Positions 1 through 21,223 of a stretch of DNA of 64,000 nucleotides are shown here, one piece after another. Below the pieces are notes generated by a model. The model saw nothing but the letters and a program-made list of their open reading frames with translations. It did not search any database and was not told the DNA's origin. The position numbers and the translations under genes are program-made. Positions within the stretch are counted from its first letter, which is position 1. The number at the start of each line of letters is the position of its first letter. Origin of the DNA: Allodiplogaster sudhausi. Taxonomy: Eukaryota; Nematoda; Chromadorea; Rhabditida; Diplogasteridae. The stretch is taken from assembly GCA_945643635.1 (NCBI GenBank), contig CALZFC010000254.1:1909406-1973405 (forward strand), given 5' to 3'.

Positions 1-165
1 AAGCAGTTTTAGGTGGGGGTGTACCAATAGCCCATGTTTACAGACCATTTTCAAACCCCGATGATTACTAACGAGTTTACCGATCCATTCAATTTATTTA
101 CAGCATTCATACAGAACACTCGGACCAAGGGTTTTATATGAATAAAGCGAGAAAGACCATCCAAC

Positions 166-330
166 CTTAATGCTCGAAATTTGAGGCCAGCCAACAACGG
201 CATTTGCATGGGCCGCTATCCTCTTGGTAATCGTCCTCTTGAGTGCCATGATCGAGAGATCCGCCGGCTTGTAGACGCAGATTAGGCCGTCGAGGGCCGC
301 AGCGAGGCCCGCGCGGAGTCCGGGGGTCAT
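166..330 (-). CDS. Probable first exon of a TruB-family tRNA/mRNA pseudouridine synthase (TRUB2-like), gene continues off the left edge
   Basis: Reading leftward from an ATG at 328-330, the exon is GC-rich and encodes LDGLICVYKPADLS followed by a basic helix (ALKRTITKRIAAHAN). The pattern hydrophobic-GL-x-VYKP near the N-terminus is the start of the TruB/TRUB2 catalytic domain, which converts uridine to pseudouridine in tRNA or mitochondrial mRNA. The catalytic Asp region would lie in later exons outside the window. The open frame continues to about 94, but codon quality falls, and a donor GTTGG after base 166 keeps phase 0; other donors are possible. The gene is on the same strand as RPS4 and downstream of it. 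The family call rests on a short motif, so it is moderate; the exon end is a guess. Confidence 0.4.
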
Positions 331-588
331 TCTAGGCCACTTAAAGTTTGAGTAATGTCAAGGATACTCACTGATTCTGTTAGCACGGGGGGAGCTTTAC
401 AATGGGATGAAGGTACATCAACTACACTTGTACACTGCAAGCTTTGGCCGACTCATTCGCAATAGAACAACCATTTCAATCGTTTCCTCATGACAAGTCC
501 AATGAGCTTCACATTTTAAACATTGATAGGGCCTTTCTGCACTAATTATACGAAAGTCGATCGCTTCCAAACGATGCATCGTTCAAAG
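331..588. other. Intergenic stretch upstream of the TruB-like exon
   Basis: No coding sequence or repeat recognised. It should hold the 5' UTR and promoter of the minus-strand TruB-like gene, but I see no clear core promoter motif. It ends at the target-site duplication of the hAT-type insertion. Confidence 0.5.
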
Positions 589-963
589 CAGAGATGGTAA
601 CGGCCCGGCCCTGGCGGGCCCGAGGGCCGGGCCGGCCCAATTTCCCAGGGCCCCGGGCCGGGCCCAAAAAAGTTGGGCGGGCCCATGAGCCCGTTTGGGC
701 CCGATAAGCACACACTGTCGTCCAGTCAGGACGACTGGTGGCATTGTTAAGAGCAAAACTTTCTTCATTTGTTTGTTTTTCCCCCTGAAATTCTTTTTCT
801 ATACATTAAAATGAATGTTCGTAGCACGAGCATGAAAAATTCTGAATTTCAAAACACTTTGTAACTCGTCGAACTTTTTTCCCAGAATTTTTTTTGAAAA
901 TCGGGCTCAAACGGGCCGGGCCGGCCCAAAATTTTTGGGCCATTTACCATCCCTGGTTCAAAG
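581..963. mobile_element. Non-autonomous hAT element (MITE-like), 367 bp plus 8-bp TSD
   Basis: The element proper is 589-955. It starts CAGAGATGGTAA and ends TTACCATCCCTG, terminal inverted repeats that match at 11 of 12 positions, and is flanked on both sides by the same 8 bp, GTTCAAAG (581-588 and 956-963). An 8-bp duplication with CAGRGATG ends is diagnostic of the hAT superfamily, Ac-like group. Both subterminal regions are dense in GGGCCGGGCC-type motifs, as in the complete hAT element at 18311-21215. The AT-rich centre has no transposase. The two elements have different inner TIR bases (GTAA versus CACG), so this is a relative, not a simple deletion copy, of that transposon. Confidence 0.9.
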
Positions 964-1224
964 TCATTGTTAAATACCAGCGGTGATCAGGATTGATTTC
1001 TTCCACAGCAGCAACATCTCAACTCCCCACAAACCCATTCACTCCCAATGCAGCCTTCCATCCATTCAAATATATTCCAAACGATGTTGTCCGTGTCATG
1101 TTTTTACCAGAAAACACCACTTTTAATGGCAACAGTTTATCAAAACAAAAACAACGAGGGACCTGCGCCCTTTAAGCAGGCGATTGGCCCAACAATTGGA
1201 CAGGTCGAGTCGTCTCTCCCCCTT
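956..1224. other. 3' flank of RPS4
   Basis: Holds the second TSD copy of the hAT element and presumably the RPS4 3' UTR and polyadenylation site on the minus strand. I found no clear AATAAA in the RPS4 sense and no other gene. Confidence 0.5.
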
Positions 1225-3094
1225 TTAGGCCTTCTTCTGGGCAATGCGCTTGTCACGCTCCTCGGCAATGGTGAGCTTGATTCCCTTCTGTGCCGTGAGG
1301 GAGACGAGCGGCTTGGCGCCCTTGCCAATGATGAAGACGTTGCTCATGCTGAAAAGTACTTTTTAACTAATCTTTACTTTTATATTCTTACAATACTTCA
1401 AGATATACAAAGCTACCTTATCGAACCTCTTCTACTCTTTTCATTATAACAACAGAGCCCTTGTAAAGGTTATAAAAACCTCTACACGGAGATCGGATGC
1501 TCCGGGCTCTGTTGGAAAACAATCCTGACCTAATCAAAGCCCTACAAACTTACCTCGGTCGGCCGTTTACGTCCAATCGCGGACCCCGACCCCCAAGTGT
1601 CGTAAGCCTTACCGGGTGGCGAACGAGTGGCCGGCAGCGTCCTTGACGTGGATGATGTCGAAGGAACCCGGATGTCTGTCGCGGTGGCCAACGATGCCGA
1701 CACGTCCAATGTTACGGCCTCCCGTGATCATGGCCAGGTTGCCCTGCTCGAACTTGACGTAGTCCGTGATCTTGCCCGTGTTCACGTCGATGACGACAGT
1801 GTCGTCGATCTTAAAAAAAGCACACAAATCATTATCTCCATTTATAGCGTCTTTTCACACAGATCTCTTTCACCAACAACCCTCCTCCAACCTTGACGTG
1901 CGGGTCCGGGTAGCGGATGGTGCGCGCATCGTGGGTAACGATGAAGGGCACGCCCTTCGGGCCGACCGAGATCTGCTTCACCTTAAAAGAGCAAAATTTA
2001 TTTATTTTACTTCTTACCTATCTAAACCACGACCCAATGAGTTTTAAGTTCCTTGTAAAGCACTCAGTCGGGGAATCCTCTCACCAGAATTGAGGTCTGC
2101 CATTAGAGATATGGTCTTCATCGTGCAATCTCTTTCGTAAGTCTCCAATGATACGGATACTAACGCCTGAACTGCCCCCTCGAACCAAAGCCTCTCCCGC
2201 ACCTTGCACAGCTTGAAGTTGCCCTCCTGCGCGGTGATGCGGTGCGGCACGAAACGGCCCTTGGTGTCGTAGAGAAGACGGAAGCTCTCGTTCGTCTTCT
2301 CGATGGAGATCACGTCTAAACATGAGGAAATCAAGGTTGCTAGACCACTGAAAAATTTTCGACACCCTAATAATCCAACAGTATTTGCCCTCCTATTTCA
2401 CTCAGTCGGGGAATCCTCTCACCATAATGGAGGTATGCCTTTAGATATGGTCGTCATCGTGAATACAAGCCATTTTTTCGCTCACAATGTGTGCCATTTG
2501 GGTAAATTTAAACTTAAAATGGCGGGAAAGAAGAAAAGCAAACCCATGAATCCGGCCGGGAAGCGCATCTCAGTGCGGACCTTGCCGTCCACCTTGATGA
2601 GACGCTGCTTGCAGATCTTGCGCGCCTCCGTGTACGTCAGCGCGTACTTCAGACGGTTGCGAAGGAAGAGAATGAGCGGGAGCGACTCGCGCATCTTGTG
2701 CGGGCCGCATGCGGGACGGGGCGCGAAGGTTCCTCCGAGCTAAAAGAAAGAGAAATAGGAAATATTTAGGCATTCTCTTGTTTTCAAGCTATCAACTTCA
2801 ACCACGTCGAAAACCAGAGATTTCGAGACAAAAAAATTTAAAGCCATAGGTTCCACTGAAACAGCACTCAGTCAGGGAATCCTCTCATCAGAATTGTGGT
2901 ATGCCGTTAGATATGGTCGTCATTGTGCTTTAGAAAAGCATTTACATTTCTTTTTTTTACTAATAACTAGTTTGAGGTCGAAAATTTGGATCTTTTGGGT
3001 CCCAAAACAGCGGTGGATATCTCCTGACCTTGTCCAGCATCCAGTGGCTGGGCGCCGCGAGGCGCTTCAAATGGTGCTTCGGTCCACGTGCCAT
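1225..3094 (-). CDS. RPS4: 40S ribosomal protein S4 (eS4), complete, six coding exons
   Basis: Exons in coding order: 3029-3094, 2544-2739, 2203-2315, 1892-1981, 1613-1809, 1225-1348; all introns are GT-AG and all phases agree, giving 786 nt and 261 aa against 263 in human RPS4X. The protein starts [18 protein letters not shown], has the S4-type RNA-binding region (about residues 42-105, with [12 protein letters not shown]), the S4e core ([13 protein letters not shown]) and a C-terminal KOW-like segment ([16 protein letters not shown]), ending [14 protein letters not shown]. It is a structural protein of the small ribosomal subunit that contacts 18S rRNA. It is divergently transcribed from CUL4. 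Introns 1-3 contain snoRNA-like copies and intron 5 another structured element, fitting the role of ribosomal-protein genes as snoRNA hosts. A non-coding 5' exon may exist upstream but is not defined. All reading frames are intact. Confidence 0.96.
1450..1514 (-). ncRNA. Structured RNA candidate in RPS4 intron 5 (three-way junction)
   Basis: An 11-bp perfect outer stem (CAACAGAGCCC at one end, GGGCTCTGTTG at the other) encloses two smaller hairpins: CGGAG/CTCCG around an 8-nt loop, and GTAGAGGTT/AACCTTTAC around a 5-nt loop. The second hairpin has a G-U pair if read in the RPS4 sense but an A-C mismatch on the other strand, favouring the minus strand. No clear H box or ACA tail follows, so I cannot assign it to the H/ACA class. 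It could also be the relic of a small inverted-repeat insertion. Confidence 0.4.
2060..2126 (-). ncRNA. Box C/D snoRNA-like sequence, copy 3 (RPS4 intron 3)
   Basis: 67 nt with terminal stem GCAC/GTGC, C-like box ATGAAGA (one mismatch to the consensus), guide region GAGAGGATTCCCCGA and D box CTGA. It lies 78 nt from the 3' splice site. The guide next to the D box is the same as in copy 2 and differs by one base from copy 1, so all three should address the same target; the 5' half is more diverged. Confidence 0.65.
2397..2463 (-). ncRNA. Box C/D snoRNA-like sequence, copy 2 (RPS4 intron 2)
   Basis: Same 67-nt layout as the copy in intron 1: terminal stem TTCAC/GTGAA, C-like box ATGACGA, guide region GAGAGGATTCCCCGA and D box CTGA. 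The terminal stem differs from the other copies on both strands at once (AGCAC/GTGCT there, TTCAC/GTGAA here), a compensatory change that argues for a selected RNA structure. It sits 81 nt from the 3' splice site, close to the spacing typical of animal intronic box C/D snoRNAs. Confidence 0.65.
2863..2929 (-). ncRNA. Box C/D snoRNA-like sequence, copy 1 (RPS4 intron 1)
   Basis: In the sense of RPS4 the 67-nt sequence opens AGCAC, then a C-like box ATGACGA (one mismatch to RTGATGA), and closes with a D box CTGA followed by GTGCT, so the ends pair as a 5-bp terminal stem. Just before the D box lies GAGAGGATTCCCTGA, the position of a guide sequence. An internal TGATGA could be the C' box. It lies 123 nt upstream of the 3' splice site. 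The rRNA target is not identified. Confidence 0.65.
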
Positions 3095-3875
3095 GGCGAA
3101 TGCTTCTTAGGAAGGGATGACCACAAGCCTGGAAATGAACATGACAATTAAAACATAGATTTCAACAAGGTTTACAATCAAATACCACGGGAATTAAAGT
3201 AGTTTTCGATGAAGAAATATACTTTCACGATGATTTAAAACTACTTCCACGAAAAAAAAAGGAAACATCACAAAAACAAGGGAAAACAAGGCAAGCAACA
3301 CGAGATTAAATCAGAAATGCTCCTAAATTTCAAGCCATTACATACCGTACTTTACTCAAACAAGAAAACTTTCGTGACAAGACATTTGAAATTTCAGTCT
3401 GTTCTGGTGCCTACAAACTACATTTCAATGAATTTCCTGGGGTTTCTTTTTCTGGCAGTGTTCCAGGAGGTTCTTTTTGATTTTGAGAACTCGTTTGTGC
3501 GTCGTTTTGTTATCTTTTTGTTCAGTTATCTTTTTCTGGCTACGCTGTCTGTTGAAAGAAGGGGAACAGCTGTTTATACCGCATGGATTTCGTTGAAATT
3601 ATGCTTAAGAATTCCTATTACTAATCGTTGCGAAAGTTCTTTTTTTTCCAGGAATGCATGTTTTGAGAAGAAGGAAAGGAATATAAGGCCCTGATTTAAT
3701 ATTCGCTGTAGTGCTGCAGTGCGTCCTCATTCATATGCATTTTTTTTCTCTCTTTCAAATATGCAAAAAGTGTTCTCCGTTTCTCCGTTTCCTCTTGTTC
3801 ATCCTTTTGCTTGCCAGGTGCTCGCTCCGATCACGAGAACCAAGCATCATCATCACTGAAAGATCACCACCGTGA
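3095..3875. promoter_or_regulatory. Divergent intergenic region between RPS4 and CUL4
   Basis: The two start codons face away from each other and are 781 bp apart, so both promoters and both 5' UTRs must lie here unless non-coding first exons lie inside the neighbouring gene. The segment is T-rich on the plus strand, with repeated TCTTTTTCTGGC motifs near 3445 and 3530. I could not identify a TATA box or a defined start site. An open frame at 3317-3694 has no recognisable protein features and is judged non-coding. Confidence 0.5.
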
Positions 3876-17124
<13,249 letters not shown>

Positions 17125-18302
17125 GAAAGCGGCAAGTTTTTTGAATTTTTAAATTTCCCGCCCAAAAGGGTCTGTTTCAAGACCCTTATTTAAAAAAAAC
17201 TGTTTGGAAAAAATGCAAGTGGATTTCTTTTCCCATCTGTAAAGCCCATTGAGAATCCCCAAAATTGAAGAATATTGTTTTTGTCGATAAATCGATCTCC
17301 CGGATTTTGCCACCATTCTGGAAGTTTTAGGGAAAGCTAAGAGATCATATAGTGGGGATTTTGGTTATCTTCTTCTCTTTGACAAGTGGAAACATATATT
17401 TGTAATGTCAGTTGATAGTGATTATTTGATGGCAATACGAAGTGTTTTCATCCCTCATTTGAATGGACTGTGGACGTGTTTCTCTCTCTCTCTGTTTCTG
17501 ATATTTTCCGGTTTTATTATCAATTATCTGTACTCTTATCTGTGTACTGTTAACGAGAAATAATGTGTAGTGGATTTGTATTCAGCTTGGTTTTTGCCTA
17601 ATGAAACATAATGTTTGCGTGCAGCGATAAATTTTGTCTTGATAAAAGGAAATGCTACAACTGTTTATAATGAAGGATGAATTGGAACGGGCTGAAATTT
17701 TGTTCGCTATTAAATATGCAATGTAGGAAAACTAATTAAACTAAACCCGGAATATAAATGTAGTTTATTTATAGGCAGAAAATAGAGAAACAACACAAGA
17801 AATTGAAACGGTGGTTTACGACTTGAAGAGAGAGCATAACCAGAATAGCTGATGTTTCTGGAAAATATAGCATGTGAGGATTCATTCATTGCTTCTCTAA
17901 ATAATGTGAATTAGCAGCAAAGTTCGACAGGAATGGATAAAGAGACATGAAAGATGTAAATAAATGAATATGCGTGGAAGCAAGAAATAGTTAGAGGAAT
18001 TCATAGAGAGTGAGAGAGCGACAGAGAGAGAGAAAAAGAGAGAGATAAAGAGAAAGAGGGAGAGAGAGAGTACACTTTAGGAATCAAAGAGCAGGAGTGA
18101 GAAGGAGAATCCATAATTTGTATGCATTTCGTACTAAATGCTATGCTGCACAGCACATTGGATTAGTGGAAATCCATTCACTTTTGCTTACTATGGAAAA
18201 AATTTTCAAACCTCGCGCCTCTTTTTTCAAATTTCGAATATTTTGCCGCCATTTTTTAACGCAAAAATTTGTGCGACAAAACAGTGGTCGCCGGTATCAG
18301 GG
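17125..18302. other. Intergenic region downstream of CUL4
   Basis: Contains the CUL4 3' UTR. A possible polyadenylation signal AATAAA lies near 17960, but no site is established. A GA-rich tract covers about 18008-18072. Open frames at 18097-18402 run into the hAT end and look fortuitous. No gene recognised. Confidence 0.5.
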
Positions 18303-18325
18303 AGCGCAACCAGAGATGCACGTGG

Positions 18326-18421
18326 CCCGGGCCGGCCGGCCCAAATTTCCAAGGCCCTCAAGGGCCGGGCCGGGCCGGGCCCAACCTAGGGCCCGGCCCT
18401 GAGCCCGATTGGGCCCGTTTT
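18326..18421. repeat. Left subterminal GGGCCGG repeats of the hAT element
   Basis: Many overlapping GGCCGGGCC and GGGCCC motifs directly inside the left TIR; mirrored at 21080-21205. In hAT elements such subterminal clusters are transposase-binding sites; here that is inference from position and symmetry. Confidence 0.75.
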
Positions 18422-18636
18422 TCTCAGATGTGCAAGCGAGCGTGCTCATGACCGACTGAACTCCTAGTGCTCAACTTGACCATACGAAATATAGTAGTCA
18501 TTAATGCGACTCGTACTCCTTTTCTGAATGAAGTAAAGAAAGTACCTTCGCTGTTCGTGTTTGTCTTTGGCTGTTGTTTTTGTTGCTTGTACGAGTCCGA
18601 TGAATGGTTAGGTGATAATATTTCAGACTGATAACG

Positions 18637-20879
18637 ATGCGAGATGTCAGCGGCGCCGAATACGATCTGGATTCTATCTGCGAAGCAGATAAGAAGATTC
18701 TGCTGAAAGTTTTTGGTGCGTTGCACTGACCGGATTCAGCTTTGTTAAACGTTTGCTTTATTATGAAATATTCTAACTGCAGGGAAGGATTTCGGCACCA
18801 GGTCTTACTCGAAGGAGCAGCTTCAAGCACTAGTCCGCGCACAGGTCGAACAGAAGTTCTCCAAAGATTACGTGTTCTTCCGAAGTCGGAAGAAGACAGA
18901 TCCAAGCGACCCAATCAAGCAGCTATTATACAGCCCGGAAGGGCACGAGGCTTCCGCCTACAACACTCAGTTGTTGTCATGTACTCGATGTCATCTTGTA
19001 ATGGTCCCTGGAGGAAACGCAAGGTTTTTTCTTGTTTTATTGCTATTGCAAAATGGGTTTCTGGGAACTCACGACCTTTCTCCATTTCTGAGGGCAGTGG
19101 ATTCCTTGGCGTTATTTCTACAGCTCTTGAAATTGGGTTAGATAACTGCATTTTCTTGTTTGCATTGGCTTCAGTGTGTACTTTCCAGAGCGAAACGGAA
19201 GCACATCGGTAATCTCCAAGTTGAATCCATCATTCCTTCGAGGACTTGTGTAACCAGACGAATGAATGAACTTCACACCGAGCTTCTATCCACGAAAGGT
19301 GCTGAAGTTGTACAACACTTGCAAGATTTCGACGAGGCGATGTCCGCAGACTACGGCAAAAGGAAGGATGATTACATCACCCTGGTGCTCCACATCATTC
19401 GCGATTGGTCAGTGTTTGACGTAGTCTTGGCAGTACTGCATTATTTTTAAAGAATTTTTTAAATATCTTTTTTAGGCGTTACTACAGTATCCATACTGCC
19501 ATGAAGCGTTGTGAAGTTGCGAGAAAAGACAGCGCCCAGGTATGGGACGACATCAAAACGGCGGCAGGAAGCTTTGGGCTGTCGGAAGCGACGCTCTCTA
19601 CTCTGTATGCTGCATCAGATGAAGGGTCGAATATCAGCAAGGCCCTTCGTGTCAACATTGGAAAAAGTTAGATTTATTATCACCTTGATATTGTTATAGC
19701 CACTGTTTTTTTTACAGAAGTTTCCTGCATCTGCCACATTGCGAATAACGTTTGCAAGAGAATTTTTAATCCGTACAAGGATCGGAAGAATCTCCTTTTT
19801 GCGAACGACCTTACTGCAGAGGACAAGGCATTTATTCGACGTGGCCGGCGCATCCTGGACGATCTGAAGACCGTTGTCAACGGCGTGAGAGGAAGCTCTC
19901 TCGGCCTAAACCTCTCGAGAAAGCTCCCGCTCGATGTTGAGATCCGTTGGCTCTCTAAGTTGAAGACTGCAAGAGCCTACCAAGAGTGCGAAGCTGAGTT
20001 GTTCTGTCACAAGGATATACACAAGCTTCCAGAGGTAGCTATTATTAATGTATTTCTTCATTGATAATCTACAGTATATTTAAGGATGTTCGGGCTGCTC
20101 TGGACTTTCTCTCTGCCAATCGCCCAGACTTCGAGGATGTTCTTTACGTGTTGGAGCAGTTCGAAGGCTTTATTGAATTCTTTCAGGTTTGAAATGTCCA
20201 TTTATTTAACAATTAAATAAGCGTTATTTAGAAGGACGCAGTTTTGCTGTGTGAAGTCTGGCCTAAGTGGCACGAACTGAGGGAGCGATTCCACACGATA
20301 GTCACGACATCCGACTCTGACCTGCTGTGCGCGCTTGGTAGAAGCGCCTACAAGTGCATGATGAGGAAAGAGGAGGATGGAATCATCACGAAGTTCCATC
20401 GAGTTGCCACGCTTCTGCACCCTAAAAGGAGGAAACTACGTCTCGTCGCCAACGACGATCAGCGGAAGGGAGTTATTCAGGAACTAAAAGATCTCCTGAA
20501 GAATTCCACGAACCCCACCCAGTCTTCCACCTCCGAGCCTAAACCTGCTAAGCGTTCCCGAACCGCTTATGATGATGTGTCTGATTCTGAAGATGAATCA
20601 GTTTCGGAAGTTGATATCTATTTGAACTCTCACTTTAAATTTGTTGACTCTTCTGGCCTTGACCACGATGATCCCCTTCTAGCTTGGAAAGATCGTGCTT
20701 CTGATTTCCCCCAGCTCTCCCGACTTGTTCTTCAATTGTTTTCCATTCCTGCCTCAACTGCAGTTGCAGAACGTTCATTTTCTGACCTCAGAAATCTCGT
20801 CCCTGAGAAAAGGGAACGTCTTTCACCTGAATCCGTCTTCAACTCTCTCATTGTCCGTTCTCTGCTGAATCTGCAATAA
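18637..20879 (+). CDS. hAT transposase, seven exons, apparently intact
   Basis: Exons: 18637-18715, 18783-19023, 19189-19407, 19476-19666, 19718-20034, 20085-20186, 20232-20879; GT-AG introns with matching phases; 598 aa. An N-terminal CTRC zinc-ligand pair (about residues 69-72) is a possible remnant of a DNA-binding finger, but a BED finger is not clear. Then IPSRTCVTRRMNELH, the hAT pre-catalytic motif; a first acid at D135 (SADYGK); a second at D202 (ASDEGSNISKALR); SCICHIANN; and the C-terminal hAT dimerisation region with FSIPASTAVAERSFSDL, E563 being the usual third acid. The D135-D202 spacing of 67 is like that of Hermes (68). It cuts and pastes the element by a DDE mechanism in the nucleus. 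The Trp normally two residues after the first acid is replaced by Gly. The ATG follows a possible 5'-UTR acceptor (TTTCAG) and is the first in frame, but the true start is not certain. Confidence 0.9.
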
Positions 20880-21079
20880 CAACATTCACAACTACCTAAT
20901 GCAATACAATAGCGAGTAATCCAATCTAATCGCTTTTCTTTTATAACATCCCGGTCAATTTATGTGTAGGTAATTGCTTACGAAGCCTTCTGAAAAGGAA
21001 TTTATTTTATTTTTTCTGCCATTTAAAATGATGCTAATAAAAGGACGAATTAGAAATTTGAATCTGTCATTTTAAAAAA

Positions 21080-21205
21080 TAGGGCCGGCCCGCATGGGCC
21101 CGGGCCGGCCGGGCCCAAAATTCAAGGGCCCTAAAACTGCGGGCCGGGCCGGGCCGAGATTTTGGGCCCGAAGGGCCGGCCGGGCCCAAAAAATTTGGGC
21201 CAGCG
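21080..21205. repeat. Right subterminal GGGCCGG repeats of the hAT element
   Basis: GGGCCGGCCC, GGGCCGGGCC and GGGCCC motifs repeated up to the right TIR, matching the left end and both ends of the short element at 589-955. Confidence 0.75.
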
Positions 21206-21223
21206 TGCATCTCTGAGCGCAAC

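Larger units (their letters stand above)
18303..21223 (+). mobile_element. Complete autonomous hAT (Ac-like) transposon with 8-bp TSD
   Basis: The element is 18311-21215 (2,905 bp). It begins CAGAGATGCACG and ends CGTGCATCTCTG, perfect 12-bp terminal inverted repeats, and is flanked by identical AGCGCAAC (18303-18310 and 21216-21223). The first ~100 and last ~130 bp are packed with GGGCCGG/CCGGCCC motifs, probable transposase-binding subterminal repeats. Inside is one intact, spliced transposase gene. Perfect TIRs, perfect TSD and open frames point to a recent insertion. Confidence 0.95.

Noticed and set aside
2303..2743. 146-codon plus-strand frame across RPS4 exons 2-3
   Set aside because: It is the antisense shadow of RPS4 coding sequence.
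18872..19141. Alternative transposase acceptor TTGGCTTCAG before exon 3 (giving a VYFPERNG start)
   Set aside because: That frame meets a stop within 30 codons, whereas the acceptor CTTTCCAG leads into the IPSRT motif and stays open.
18742..19212. 156-codon frame across transposase exons 2-3
   Set aside because: Wrong frame; the spliced frame gives the hAT motifs and continues through all seven exons.
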